Shown here: piece after piece, positions 22,926 to 31,849 of the stretch
How positions within the stretch are numbered: the first letter of the stretch is position 1
How the letters are laid out: each line of letters starts with the position of its first letter
Assembly: GCA_013286565.1 (NCBI GenBank)
Contig: JABDFM010000017.1
Coordinates: 1 to 53,453 of the forward strand
Direction of reading: 5' to 3'
DNA: 53,453 bases
Origin: Bacteroidota bacterium
GTDB lineage: Bacteria > Bacteroidota > Bacteroidia > Sphingobacteriales > Sphingobacteriaceae
The notes under the pieces: model-generated
Told to the model about the DNA's origin: nothing
What the model saw: the letters and a program-made list of their open reading frames with translations, nothing else
The model's database searches: none
Program-made: the position numbers and the translations under genes

Positions 22926-25067
22926 CTATTCGAGGTTTTTAGGCAGAGTGATCATAAAAGTTGTTCCTTTTCCGGGTTCCGATCGTACATCAATAATGCC
23001 GTGATGATCTTCGATTATCCCGAACACGATAGATAAACCCAACCCTGTTCCTTCCCCCACATTTTTAGTGGTAAAAAACGGCTCGAAAATCCGCTGTTTT
23101 ACATCTTTTCCCATACCCACACCTGTATCAGTGATCTCGATGGTGATATTTTCAGGATGGTCGGTTGTCACGATCAGGATACTCTCTTTGTCTTGCTGGT
23201 CCTTTGCTTTAATGGCCTGTATGCTATTATTCACCAGGTTAACCAAAACCTGGTTGATCTTTCCGGGATAGCAGTTTATAAGCTGCAGCTTATTTAAAAC
23301 CGGTTTAATTTCAATATTGTAAGGTATCGAGCTTCGGAGTAATATTAAAGTGTTCAGTATGGCTTTGTTGATGTCGGCAGGGGTGAGTACCAATTCATCA
23401 GTCCGGCTAAAAGATCGCAGGCTTTGAACAATTTCTGTTGTGCGGTTAGCGCCTTCTTCAATACCATCCAGCAGGCTTAAAATCTCTTCTTTTACAAAAT
23501 CAAGGCCGATCTTTTGCTCGTACTCACGGGCGGCAGCAATTAATTCATCTTTACCCGGGTGATCACCAGCATCTTTGTATTTATCTAACAATGAAAAGAT
23601 CTCTAAAAAATCAACCCGTAAGGGCTTAACATTTGAGCTGACAAAATTTATCGGGTTGTTAATTTCATGCGCCACACCCGCGGTAAGCTGCCCAAGCGAA
23701 GCCATTTTTTCAGTCTCTATCAATTTTATCTGGGCCGATTTAAGATTTTCAATAGTGGCCGAAAGGCTGTGGTTGGTTTGTATCAACTCCTGGGTGCGGG
23801 AATTTACCTTGCTCTCCAATAATATATTCTGCTCAGTGATCAATCGCTCATTCTCTTTAGCGATAGTAAGCGATAGTAACTGGGATTCGTTTTTCTGACC
23901 TCGATAAAAATTGATCTTATCAGCAAGTGCTACTGAAAATAAGATGAGCTCCAGGGCCGAGCTATAAATATTGATATTTAATGTAAAGGCGTTATAAACA
24001 ATGAACCCCCTGTTGCGTGCAACCGAAATAAGAATAGAAACCAGGAACAGCCCCCAACCGAACATGAAATATTTTGCAGGCTTAAACCCTTTGAAATAAA
24101 GTAAAGCACCAATAGCCAATAAGGCTACCGAAGTTACAGCAACAGATGCAGTTATAATGTTATAGGCTACTATTGTGTTGCCTGTAATAATAGCGATAAG
24201 CGCAGCAGTGTAGAAAGCATAAAGCAAGTAGTAATATCTGTAGTAAGGTTTTATATTTTCTTTAAGCTGTAAAAACTCAGATGTAAACAATATCATCGAG
24301 TACCCAACTAGTATCCTGCATAACGGTATGTAGTAATTGTTTAAAGCTGCTTTATCGTTCAAAAAAAAGTTAGTTCCATAACCGCGGAGGAGCGCTTGTG
24401 ACAAGCCAAAAAATACAATGTAAAACACATAGTATAAATAGCTTTTATCCGTTACGATAATAAAGAGCATAAAGTTATACAGCGCCATTATCAGTATGAT
24501 GCCTATAAAGCCGCCCATGATAATGTTTTCAAAATTCACATTTTTTAAAAAGCTGTCGGCGCTGTTTATTTCGATGGGTATTATGGTTGATGCTTTACTT
24601 TTTATCCTTAGATAGATAGTGCGTGATGAATCAGGCTCGATACCGCAATTGATCAATGTAAAATTCTGCTTAACCAGTTTGGTGTCACTGTAAGGATTGT
24701 TTGACGAAAGACTTATAATACGATGGCTTCCGGGATCAACAAAACACAGGTCGAAATTATCAATGATGCTTGCCGGGATAGCTATAGGTACAAAAAACTG
24801 CCCGGTTTTATTTTTTAAAATGAATTTTAGCCAGGTGGCCGACTTTGAATATTTTAAGTTAGGGAGCGAGGTATTAATATAATGGAACCCGGTATTTAAT
24901 ATTACATTGTTTATTTTATAAACGCCTGCTGGATCTTCCAGTTCAAGAAAATATTGGTGCGTTAAAAGCCTGGTTTCGTTTTGATGTATTGTTAAAGTGT
25001 CAACCTGGCCTGCAAAAAGTAAACTATTTAGCGTTGCCAGGTATATGATTAACAATATTTTCTTCAT
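22926..25067 (-). CDS. 7TMR-DISM sensor histidine kinase
   Basis: Membrane sensor kinase. Signal peptide (1-20), a periplasmic 7TMR-DISMED2-type beta domain (about 25-165), seven membrane segments (about 180-385), a coiled-coil linker (about 395-455), then HisKA with phospho-acceptor His467 in GQLTAGVAHEINNPINF and an HATPase with N box LVNLVNNSIQAI (608-619), G1 DTGVGMG (647-653) and G2 GEGTGLGLSI (671-680). No receiver domain is attached. Divergent from the response regulator gene 118 bases away, a likely partner. The periplasmic domain is of a type that binds carbohydrates or other small ligands; the actual signal is unknown. Confidence 0.93.
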   Translation of the reverse strand: MKKILLIIYLATLNSLLFAGQVDTLTIHQNETRLLTHQYFLELEDPAGVYKINNVILNTGFHYINTSLPNLKYSKSATWLKFILKNKTGQFFVPIAIPASIIDNFDLCFVDPGSHRIISLSSNNPYSDTKLVKQNFTLINCGIEPDSSRTIYLRIKSKASTIIPIEINSADSFLKNVNFENIIMGGFIGIILIMALYNFMLFIIVTDKSYLYYVFYIVFFGLSQALLRGYGTNFFLNDKAALNNYYIPLCRILVGYSMILFTSEFLQLKENIKPYYRYYYLLYAFYTAALIAIITGNTIVAYNIITASVAVTSVALLAIGALLYFKGFKPAKYFMFGWGLFLVSILISVARNRGFIVYNAFTLNINIYSSALELILFSVALADKINFYRGQKNESQLLSLTIAKENERLITEQNILLESKVNSRTQELIQTNHSLSATIENLKSAQIKLIETEKMASLGQLTAGVAHEINNPINFVSSNVKPLRVDFLEIFSLLDKYKDAGDHPGKDELIAAAREYEQKIGLDFVKEEILSLLDGIEEGANRTTEIVQSLRSFSRTDELVLTPADINKAILNTLILLRSSIPYNIEIKPVLNKLQLINCYPGKINQVLVNLVNNSIQAIKAKDQQDKESILIVTTDHPENITIEITDTGVGMGKDVKQRIFEPFFTTKNVGEGTGLGLSIVFGIIEDHHGIIDVRSEPGKGTTFMITLPKNLE

Positions 25068-25185
25068 TTTTACGATTGCTTTTACGCAGGAGGTGTGATT
25101 TACATAAAATTGCGTAGAAAAATAAACTTTAAAGAATTTTCACAGTTTTAATTGATAAAATTACAACTTATATAAAATTTAAATT

Positions 25186-25635
25186 ATGCCATCAGGAGTG
25201 CTGTACATTGATGATGAAGTTAATAATCTGAATAGTTTCAAAGCTGCTTTCAGGCGCGATTTTGATATTTATACCGCGCAATCGGCGCGTGAGGGGCGCA
25301 AAGTTCTTGACTCTTGTGAAATTGGGGTGATCATTACCGATCAGCGTATGCCAGGGGTTACAGGTATCGAGTTCCTCGAATCAATATTGACGATATATCC
25401 GGATACGATCAGGATACTGCTAACCGGTTTCTCAGATATGAACGCGGTGATGGATGCTATCAACCGGGGGCAGGTTTATAAGTACCTGGTTAAACCCTGG
25501 CAAAACGATGAGTTGAAACTTTACATTCAAAACGCGCTGGAGATATATCACCTCCGTAAGGAAAATAAAGAGCTGGCCCATAAATTGCAACTGGCCAATA
25601 TGGAGCTGGATATGCTCAACAAGTCAAGAACCTGA
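25186..25635 (+). CDS. single-domain response regulator
   Basis: Receiver domain with acidic pocket LYIDDE (D9, D10), phospho-acceptor Asp52 in IITDQRMPG, switch Thr in LLTGFSD and conserved Lys in YLVKPWQ. The TDQRMPG form is shared with RpfG/HD-GYP-type receivers. The C-terminal 30 residues form a charged coiled coil (LRKENKELAHKLQLANMEL), with no DNA-binding or enzymatic output domain, so it probably acts by protein contact or as a phospho-relay. Transcribed divergently from the histidine kinase. Confidence 0.9.
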   Translation: MPSGVLYIDDEVNNLNSFKAAFRRDFDIYTAQSAREGRKVLDSCEIGVIITDQRMPGVTGIEFLESILTIYPDTIRILLTGFSDMNAVMDAINRGQVYKYLVKPWQNDELKLYIQNALEIYHLRKENKELAHKLQLANMELDMLNKSRT

Positions 25636-25781
25636 TTTTTTTGATACAAAGCAACTTAAATTAAATGCTTTGCGTACTTTTAATATTACAAATCCGTTTA
25701 CCTGTTCAAATAAGACCTAAGCTATGCAATTAACGCCAATAAAGGCTATATTCGTAACTTAGGAATATAACCTGACGTATA

Positions 25782-25789
25782 TATATTTG
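25782..25789 (+). promoter_or_regulatory. candidate -7 box of porP gene
   Basis: TATATTTG, an exact match to TAnnTTTG, 92 bases before the porP start codon. No convincing -33 TTG is seen at the right distance. Confidence 0.4.
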
Positions 25790-25881
25790 CGCTTTTGTAT
25801 TTAAGTGCTTATTATTATGAGCAGAAATACCTGAAATGTGTTTTAATTTATCCTGGCCGACGTGATTCATTATTATATCGA

Positions 25882-26904
25882 ATGAAGAAAATTTTACTTC
25901 CTTTTTTTATTTCTATAATAGGGTTGCAGTTGGCACAAGCGCAACAAAAGCCGCAATACACGCAATATGTTTTCGATAATTTATTGCTGAACCCTGCTGT
26001 AACCGGTATTGAAAATTATGTTGATGTTAAAACCGGGTACCGTAGCCAATGGACCGGCCTTGATGGGGCACCGGTAACCAGCTATATAACTGTGAGCGCT
26101 CCCTTTGGCTCTGATTTTGTTCAGGGCGATGCAGCAGCTATGTCTCCCGGTAACGAGGCAAATCCTTATAGCCGCTTGTACACACAAACTTATGAGGCTG
26201 CCGAGCCCCATCACGGTATTGGCTTTATGGTAGTATCAGATCAGGCGGGGCAGATAGGTACCACAAATATTGACGCCACTTATGCTTATCACTTAGGTTT
26301 ATCAAGCACACTTAACCTGGCTGTAGGAGTGGCGGCAGGTGTTAACCACATCAGCTTAAATACTTCAGGTATTGTACTGCCAGATAGCCAATTTGATCCC
26401 GCTATAGCAAATGGCAATAACAGTCAATGGAAACCCGACCTGAATTTGGGGATATGGGCCTACTCGTCCAATTATTATGTTGGTTTATCTGCTCAACAGT
26501 TATTGCCGCAAAATTTGTATTTCAGTACCACCAGTAGTTCCATCAATCAAAGTAAAACAGTGCCGCAGTATTTGCTGACCGCCGGTGTTAAAGTGTTTTT
26601 GTCGGATGATTTAACCTTGCTGCCCACAACGTTAATAAAGTATATCAGGCCCTTGCCCCTGGTGTATGATATCAACATGAAACTTGCCTTTCGCGACAGG
26701 TTCTGGATAGGGGCAGCCTACCGCTACCAGGATGGAGTTGCGGGCCTTGTAGGCTTTAATATCAGTTCACTCATCAATATCAGCTATTCTTATGATTACA
26801 CCACCTCCCAATTGGGTAATGTAAGCTATGGCACGCACGAGATTGTGATCGGGCTTATGCTGAATAACAGGGATAAGGTAGTATCCCCAAGGCATTCATT
26901 CTAA
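25882..26904 (+). CDS. PorP/SprF-family type IX secretion protein
   Basis: Outer-membrane beta-barrel-type protein of the PorP/SprF family, linked to secretion or surface display by the type IX system in Bacteroidota. The frame is open from 25795, but the ATG at 25882 starts a clean signal peptide (KKILLPFFISIIGLQLAQA) and is preferred, giving 340 residues. The conserved beginning of the mature protein, QYTQYVFDNLLLNPAVTG, and GYRSQWTGLDGAP are diagnostic. Alternating hydrophobic strands run to the C-terminal IVIGLML. It stands alone here, without the large gliding-type adhesin often upstream, so its cargo is not evident. Confidence 0.88.
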   Translation: MKKILLPFFISIIGLQLAQAQQKPQYTQYVFDNLLLNPAVTGIENYVDVKTGYRSQWTGLDGAPVTSYITVSAPFGSDFVQGDAAAMSPGNEANPYSRLYTQTYEAAEPHHGIGFMVVSDQAGQIGTTNIDATYAYHLGLSSTLNLAVGVAAGVNHISLNTSGIVLPDSQFDPAIANGNNSQWKPDLNLGIWAYSSNYYVGLSAQQLLPQNLYFSTTSSSINQSKTVPQYLLTAGVKVFLSDDLTLLPTTLIKYIRPLPLVYDINMKLAFRDRFWIGAAYRYQDGVAGLVGFNISSLINISYSYDYTTSQLGNVSYGTHEIVIGLMLNNRDKVVSPRHSF

Positions 26905-26965
26905 CTTCTTCAACGAGCCACTTTTCTGGGCGTTCCATTTTTTGAATATGGAACAATTACAACGG

Positions 26966-27020
26966 CATCAATAGTAATTTTTTTAACTATTGATGTACTG
27001 ACAAAACAGTGTCAGTACAT
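26966..27020. other. two overlapping hairpins
   Basis: First stem CATCAATAGT (26966-26975) with ACTATTGATG (26986-26995); second stem ATGTACTGACA (26993-27003) with TGTCAGTACAT (27010-27020). They share three bases, so as RNA they cannot both be fully formed. Located 62 bases after porP. Confidence 0.6.
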
Positions 27021-27054
27021 TCTTCAACCAGCTTTCGTAAATTTGTATATACCG

Positions 27055-27207
27055 GTTGACTCACCCGGTCGTAGCTCCGCTCGACCACCCTCTCTACGGC
27101 AAGCCGTAAAGAGGGATTAATTAGTTTTTAGACTTTCTTCACCCTCTTTGCGCAGCAGAGAGGGTCGACCATCCGCTGGCTAGCGGAGAAAGTCGGGGTG
27201 AGTCAAC
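27055..27207. mobile_element. MITE-like element with perfect 12-bp terminal inverted repeats
   Basis: 153-base element bounded by GTTGACTCACCC and its exact complement GGGTGAGTCAAC. Internally it has nested palindromes (ACGGC-AA-GCCGT, CCCTCTTT/GAGAGGG, TCCGCTGGCTAGCGGA). No ORF and no obvious target-site duplication. Internal pieces resemble the hairpin repeats at 43481-43564. Confidence 0.65.
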
Positions 27208-27437
27208 TTTACTCTTTCATGCCCTATCAATTAGTTGTACAGGCATTCCATCATATATATTAAGCAATGCCGTGTGTGATCCGGATAGCTTTAAACCGGT
27301 TGTTTGCGAGAAACGACCAAAACGTTCTTTGAAATTTTAAATGGCTTTTGCCAAAGCTATAGAGAACTTGCATTTTACAACCACGAGTTACACTTTGTTA
27401 AACTCGCGGGAGCGGAGTGAAGCAGGTAGGTAATGAA
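27208..27437. other. intergenic remainder downstream of toxin gene
   Basis: No gene recognised. A small hairpin CGAGTT/AACTCG lies near 27383-27406. The stretch separates the MITE-like element from the end of the toxin gene. Confidence 0.35.
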
Positions 27438-27719
27438 CTATTTTTGATTATAATGCCCCATTGCAGAAATAACAAAAACAGTTACAATATCTTCTTCAAC
27501 TTTATAGATCAGCCTGTCTTTTTGATTTACCTTTCTTGACCAAAATCCTGAAAGTTCGTATTTTAAAGCTTCTGGATTTCCTATGCCGACATAAGGAGTT
27601 TCGCTGAGCTCGATCAATATTTTTTCAATCTTTTTGATGCTTGCTTTGTCGCCCGATTTATAGTGCTGTTTTATATGTTTTTCAGCTAACTCTTCTATTT
27701 TAAGTTTAAACTGCCCCAT
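27438..27719 (-). CDS. YoeB/Txe-family toxin
   Basis: Likely ribosome-dependent mRNA endoribonuclease of the RelE/YoeB superfamily. The family core is clear: ETPYVGIGNPEALKYELSGFWSRKVNQKDRLIYKV and the C-terminal GHY. Candidate catalytic residues are a Glu in NPEALK (about residue 50), Arg69 in DRLIYK and His in the C-terminal GHY. Length 93. The start overlaps the antitoxin gene by 25 bases. Compared with the second copy at 48851-49108 the C-terminus carries a short extension (NQK after HY). Confidence 0.9.
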   Translation of the reverse strand: MGQFKLKIEELAEKHIKQHYKSGDKASIKKIEKILIELSETPYVGIGNPEALKYELSGFWSRKVNQKDRLIYKVEEDIVTVFVISAMGHYNQK

Positions 27720-27898
27720 ATATCATTTGGATCAATTTCTTTATAATTACCTCTTTTTTCGGCTTTCTTTACCATTGCCACAAAATCGGCATCATAAGGA
27801 CTAGTCTCCACACTAATTTTCCATGCTTTGGCAATAGCTTTTAATGCCAGTACCTGGTCTTTGCTTTGAGGGTGCATGATCAATGTTTCCATATACAA
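27695..27898 (-). CDS. antitoxin of YoeB-type pair
   Basis: Small acidic-to-neutral protein of 67 residues directly upstream of the toxin, with which it overlaps by 25 bases. The C-terminal half (YDADFVAMVKKAEKRGNYKEIDPNDIWGSL) matches the DUF2683-like antitoxins found beside YoeB toxins in Bacteroidota: a charged helix followed by a DP-DIW-type tail that wraps the toxin. The N-terminal part (SKDQVLALKAIAKAWKISVE) is the dimerising, DNA-contacting region in such proteins. Met3 is an alternative start. Confidence 0.8.
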   Translation of the reverse strand: MYMETLIMHPQSKDQVLALKAIAKAWKISVETSPYDADFVAMVKKAEKRGNYKEIDPNDIWGSLNLK

Positions 27899-27959
27899 AC
27901 TTAATTAATTTTTTTGTCCCTGCAGGTTTTTCGCAGAGAACGCTGCGCTGCACAAACAT

Positions 27960-29435
27960 TTACAACTCTTTCCTCAGCCTTGCTACAGGGATATTCATTT
28001 GTTCGCGGTATTTGGCTACGGTGCGACGGGCTATGTTATAACCGGCATCTTTTAGTATATCGGTCAGCTTTTCGTCAGCCAGGGGATGGCGTTTGTCTTC
28101 GGCGCCGATGTGTTCTTCTAATATTTTCTTTACTTCTTTGTTTGATACTTCTTCGCCGCTATCGGTTTGTATCGCTTCTGAGAAGAATGATTTTAGCAGG
28201 AAAGTTCCGTGTTCCGTCTGTACATATTTTGAGTTGGCAACCCTTGATACGGTCGAGATATCCATTCCGATCCTGTCGGCAATATCTTTGAGGATCATCG
28301 GTTTCAGGTTTTTGTCATTACCGGTCAGGAAAAACTCGTATTGGTATTGCATAATGGCGTTCATGGTTTTCAGCAAAGTTTGCTGGCGCTGTTTAATAGC
28401 ATCAATAAACCATTTTGCCGAGTCGAGCTTTTGTTTTACAAACTGCACAGCCTCCTTCATCTTTTTATCCCTTTGCGACGCCTTATCATAATGCTCAAAC
28501 ATTTCCTGGTAGGAGCGGCTTACGCGAAGCTCGGGGGCATTTTTAGAGTTTAAGGTTAATATAAGGACGCCATCATTGTTAGAGATATGAAAATCGGGTA
28601 TTACCTGCATTTGCTTGGTATTCACCTCGTTCGAGTCGCCCGGTTTTGGATTTAGTTTTAAAATTTCGTTTACCACACCCCGCAGTTCTATCGAGGTCAT
28701 GTTCAACGACTTTTCAAGCCGGTCATAATGTTTCCGTGTAAACTCGTCCAGGTAATGCTCCACAACCAAAATGGCTTTTTTTACGATCAGGTCGGCAGGG
28801 TCTTTTTTTCTCAGTTGTATCAACAGGCATTCCTGCAAACTGCGTGCGCCAACGCCCGGTGGGTCAAAAGATTGGATAACCTTCAGCATTTCTTCCACTT
28901 CCTCATCATCAGCCATCACATTTTGTGAAAAGGCAAGGTCGTCGGTAAGCGAGGTTATTGACCTGCGCAAATACCCATCATCATCCAAACTGCCAATGAT
29001 CTGCTGACCAATCCTGAAATCTTTATCCGATAGGGGAAGAAGATCAAGCTGGGCCTGTAGGTTTTCAAAAAATGAGCTTTGTACGGCTATCGGTATTTCT
29101 TTCCGCTCATCCTCATCATCCCCGTTTTGGTCATACCGCGATCCGTATTCATTTAAGTTATCTTCCTGCAGGTAATCATCGATATTAAATTCGTCAGCAG
29201 GGCCGCTATCCTCATCGCTATTGTAGGTTTCCTCCTCTGGGTCGCGGTCGGGATACTGTTCTTCAGGTTCGTTCAGGTTTGTTAAGCTCAGGTCTTCAAG
29301 CGCAGGGTTTTCTTCCAATTCTTCTTTTATACGCGTATCAAGGGATACGGTAGGTACCTGCAACAATTTTATAAATTGTATTTGCTGCGGGGAGAGTTTC
29401 TGTAAAAGTTTCTGTTGAAGATTCTGTTTAAGCAT
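27960..29435 (-). CDS. rpoN: RNA polymerase sigma-54 factor
   Basis: Alternative sigma factor for -24/-12 promoters, dependent on enhancer-binding ATPases. Region I starts MLKQNLQQKLLQKLSPQQIQ and is Gln-rich; an acidic region II follows (about 50-110, EEQYPDRDPEEE); the core-binding domain and a helix-turn-helix (DISTVSRVANSKYV) are recognisable; the RpoN box ARRTVAKYRE is at about 469-478. Length 491 is normal. A TATTTTTG box on the minus strand at 29450-29457 lies so close to the ATG that the mRNA leader would be only about 10 bases. Confidence 0.95.
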   Translation of the reverse strand: MLKQNLQQKLLQKLSPQQIQFIKLLQVPTVSLDTRIKEELEENPALEDLSLTNLNEPEEQYPDRDPEEETYNSDEDSGPADEFNIDDYLQEDNLNEYGSRYDQNGDDEDERKEIPIAVQSSFFENLQAQLDLLPLSDKDFRIGQQIIGSLDDDGYLRRSITSLTDDLAFSQNVMADDEEVEEMLKVIQSFDPPGVGARSLQECLLIQLRKKDPADLIVKKAILVVEHYLDEFTRKHYDRLEKSLNMTSIELRGVVNEILKLNPKPGDSNEVNTKQMQVIPDFHISNNDGVLILTLNSKNAPELRVSRSYQEMFEHYDKASQRDKKMKEAVQFVKQKLDSAKWFIDAIKQRQQTLLKTMNAIMQYQYEFFLTGNDKNLKPMILKDIADRIGMDISTVSRVANSKYVQTEHGTFLLKSFFSEAIQTDSGEEVSNKEVKKILEEHIGAEDKRHPLADEKLTDILKDAGYNIARRTVAKYREQMNIPVARLRKEL

Positions 29436-29624
29436 AAATTAGATAAAGCCAAAAATACATCAATTAACATAAACTTAAAAAATTAACTTTATTGATATCT
29501 GTGACCAGCCTTTAAACGTGAAAAAAATAATAAGTGTTTAATAAAAACGGAAATAACTATTTTTTATAATTAAATAATTGATACATTTAATTAATTAACC
29601 GATCTATTAACCAAATCATATCTT

Positions 29625-30035
29625 ATGGCTATTGTAAAAGAATTTAAGGAGTTTGCAATGCGCGGCAACGTAGTTGACCTCGCAGTGGGTGTTATCATCG
29701 GTGCGGCTTTCGGTAAAATTGTGGCTTCACTGGTAAATGATATTATCATGCCCCCAATCGGATACCTTACAGGTGGTATCGATTTTAAAAATTTAAAATA
29801 TTTGATAAAAGCGGGCGACCCCACGAAGAAAATAGCTGATATTTCAATCAACTACGGAAACTTTATCAATACAGTGATCGAATTCCTGATCATAGCTTTT
29901 TGTATTTTTATGGTAGTAAAAGCCATAAATTCAATGAAGAAACCAGAAGTAGCTGCGCCTGTTGCAGATCCTACACCTACAGCAGAAGAGACTTTATTGA
30001 CCGAGATCAGAGATTTACTGGCAAAAGGAAAATAG
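29625..30035 (+). CDS. mscL: large-conductance mechanosensitive channel
   Basis: Pentameric membrane channel opened by membrane tension, protecting against hypo-osmotic shock. N-terminal [46 protein letters not shown] is the amphipathic S1 helix and first membrane segment; [22 protein letters not shown] is the second (about 85-105). The cytosolic C-terminal helix ends [16 protein letters not shown]. Length 136 is typical. Followed by a strong intrinsic terminator. Confidence 0.97.
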   Translation: MAIVKEFKEFAMRGNVVDLAVGVIIGAAFGKIVASLVNDIIMPPIGYLTGGIDFKNLKYLIKAGDPTKKIADISINYGNFINTVIEFLIIAFCIFMVVKAINSMKKPEVAAPVADPTPTAEETLLTEIRDLLAKGK

Positions 30036-30046
30036 TTTACGCATAG

Positions 30047-30083
30047 AGATTTACGAAGTTTAAAAAACTTCGTAAATCTTTTA
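30047..30083 (+). terminator. intrinsic terminator of mscL
   Basis: Perfect 15-bp stem AGATTTACGAAGTTT / AAACTTCGTAAATCT with a 3-base loop, followed by TTTTAAT. It starts 12 bases after the mscL stop codon and lies between convergent genes. Confidence 0.85.
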
Positions 30084-30088
30084 ATATC

Positions 30089-30967
30089 TCAAAACGTTTT
30101 CGCCAGCACCGGGTCTGTCAAAATAATATAATCATTCTTAGCGCTGTATTTACTCCAGTCGGGTTTGTCAAAACCATCATCCGAGAAGCAGGCTATATTT
30201 AGTATCCGTACTTTGGGTGCGTATTTAATGAGTTGTGCGGCAGTACCCAGTTTTTCCTCGCTATGAAAGCCCCCGTTGATCTGTAATATCTTATCATCCG
30301 GATGTTTTTTGAAGAAATGGGCTATCGACCAGCCCATAGTAGCATCCCAAAGGTTTTGCGCCTGGTACATTTGCATACCACCCATAGCATCATGACCACC
30401 CATCACCGCTAAAAATTTATCATAATATGCCCCGGCAGCAGTATCAACCGGCAGGGGAGGAAGCCACGTTTTAGCAGTTGCATCCAGGTTTTGCAAACTG
30501 GTTAATCCCATGCGGTTAACCATGTTAACATACCGCGCCGGGGCGTTGGCAGCTATAACCGGGATATGAGCTGCTTTTGCCAGCTCAATTAGCGGGCGGT
30601 AATCCTTGTAATTATGCCAGGCACGCCCTTCAGTAACAAAATTCTTTTCGCGGATAAGTCCACCCAAATATTCATTCAGCACAGTTTGACAATCAGTTTC
30701 AAACATTTCCATGCTTAGAGCTGCTTTACCTTGATATTTCCCGGCAATTTTTTTAAATAATAAGTATTCCAGCACATGGCAGGTTGAATCGTTGTGCTCT
30801 TCGCCAAAAAACAATATATCCGCCCTATCCATATTGCTGATGATATCATCAACTGATACCAATTTATGGTTTTTGGTATCATAAATTTTATAATGTGCAG
30901 ATGGATTTTCCTGGCAAAAAGCAAAAAATGGCAAGGATGCTACTAATAGAATGATCAAAAACTTCAT
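30089..30967 (-). CDS. ChaN-family lipoprotein-like protein
   Basis: Exported protein of the ChaN/Tiki superfamily, some members of which bind haem or have been linked to iron uptake. Residues 1-18 form a signal peptide (KFLIILLVASLPFFAFC); the Cys18 after FAF suggests a lipoprotein signal, although the -3 to -1 positions are not ideal. The family landmarks FFGEEHND (about 54-61) and LSMEMFETD (83-91) are present, as are RPLIELAKAAHIPVIAANAP and the C-terminal INGGFHSEEKLGTA with conserved His. Length 292 is typical. Convergent with mscL. Confidence 0.82.
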   Translation of the reverse strand: MKFLIILLVASLPFFAFCQENPSAHYKIYDTKNHKLVSVDDIISNMDRADILFFGEEHNDSTCHVLEYLLFKKIAGKYQGKAALSMEMFETDCQTVLNEYLGGLIREKNFVTEGRAWHNYKDYRPLIELAKAAHIPVIAANAPARYVNMVNRMGLTSLQNLDATAKTWLPPLPVDTAAGAYYDKFLAVMGGHDAMGGMQMYQAQNLWDATMGWSIAHFFKKHPDDKILQINGGFHSEEKLGTAAQLIKYAPKVRILNIACFSDDGFDKPDWSKYSAKNDYIILTDPVLAKTF

Positions 30968-30989
30968 ATCTGATATGTTATTGCAATTA

Positions 30990-31080
30990 TAACTCTGTGT
31001 CCCTCTGTGAAAATCTTCGTGCCCTTTGTGGTTATTTTACCACAGAGTTCACAAAGACAAGGCACAAAGATCGCAGAGGA
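30990..31080. repeat. CTCTGTG/CACAGAG heptad-type inverted array
   Basis: A block of CTCTGTG-like units on the left (30990-31030) and CACAGAG/CACAAAG units on the right (31042-31079), mostly in 7-base register, together forming a long imperfect inverted repeat. The same motif occurs at 14465-14510. Confidence 0.7.
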
Positions 31081-31165
31081 GTTAATATTATTCTTTTATT
31101 ACAGTATCTTAATAAGCCGTTAAATTACGATATGTTAATATGTTAATCAAATAAGCACAATTCCG

Positions 31166-31196
31166 TTTGAAAAGTTTAAAAATTACACTACATTTG
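31166..31196 (+). promoter_or_regulatory. promoter of rpmH operon
   Basis: TTTG at 31166-31169 and TACATTTG at 31189-31196, spaced by 19 bases, both exact matches to the Bacteroidota -33 and -7 consensus. About 40 bases upstream of rpmH. The clearest promoter in the window. Confidence 0.75.
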
Positions 31197-31236
31197 CACT
31201 CTTGTTTTTAAAAACGACGAATAGAATAAAATAGCA

Positions 31237-31395
31237 ATGAAAAGAACGTTCCAGCCTTCCCAAAGGAAAAGAAGAAATAAACACGGTTTCCGTGAGCGCA
31301 TGTCAACTGCTAACGGCAGAAGGATATTATCAGCAAGAAGAGCAAAAGGCAGAAAAAGATTATCTGTTTCTGACGAACGCCAGCACAAAGCATAA
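31237..31395 (+). CDS. rpmH: 50S ribosomal protein L34
   Basis: Smallest protein of the large ribosomal subunit. 52 residues, beginning [20 protein letters not shown] with the conserved [24 protein letters not shown] and a short tail SDERQHKA. It is too short for many ORF screens but unambiguous. First gene of the conserved rpmH-rnpA-yidD run, 61 bases before rnpA. Confidence 0.97.
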   Translation: MKRTFQPSQRKRRNKHGFRERMSTANGRRILSARRAKGRKRLSVSDERQHKA

Positions 31396-31456
31396 ATTGC
31401 CTGCTTCCTCCTTATAGGGGCTCTGGCCGGTTATTTTTCTAAATTGCGGTTCAGGC

Positions 31457-31849
31457 ATGAGCAAAACACACACTTTTACAAAAGAAGAACGTTTATGTAA
31501 TAAAGGATTGATTGACAGTCTTTTTCATAACGGTTCTTCTTTTTTGTGTTATCCCTTTAAGGTTTCGTGGTTAATCACCAATGATACGCAGCCCTTTCCG
31601 GTACAGGTATTGTTTGCTGTAGCAAAAAAACGCTATAAACGTGCAGTAGATCGTAATCTGCTCAAACGGCGCATCCGCGAAGCTTATCGCCTGCATAAGC
31701 AACAAAACTTATATTCATTATTAAGCGAAACTGATAAAAAGATCATACTTTCAATAGGGTACATTGGCAAAGAGATAGCTGATTATGAGCTCATTGAAAA
31801 AAAAATGTTGAAGCTGTTAGCTCAACTTCTTGAACAGGTTGCCAAATGA
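31457..31849 (+). CDS. rnpA: ribonuclease P protein component
   Basis: Protein subunit of RNase P, which matures the 5' ends of tRNAs. The RNR signature is present as [17 protein letters not shown] (about 71-87). N-terminal [23 protein letters not shown] matches the family start. Length 130 is normal. Its stop codon overlaps the yidD start as ATGA. Confidence 0.95.
   Translation: MSKTHTFTKEERLCNKGLIDSLFHNGSSFLCYPFKVSWLITNDTQPFPVQVLFAVAKKRYKRAVDRNLLKRRIREAYRLHKQQNLYSLLSETDKKIILSIGYIGKEIADYELIEKKMLKLLAQLLEQVAK

Noticed and set aside
25795..25881. Upstream start of the PorP gene
   Set aside because: The frame opens at a TTG and would put the signal peptide 29 residues inside the protein; it also falls at the predicted transcription start.
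27055..27207. Riboswitch
   Set aside because: No downstream gene on either strand is placed to be controlled, and perfect terminal inverted repeats fit a mobile element better.
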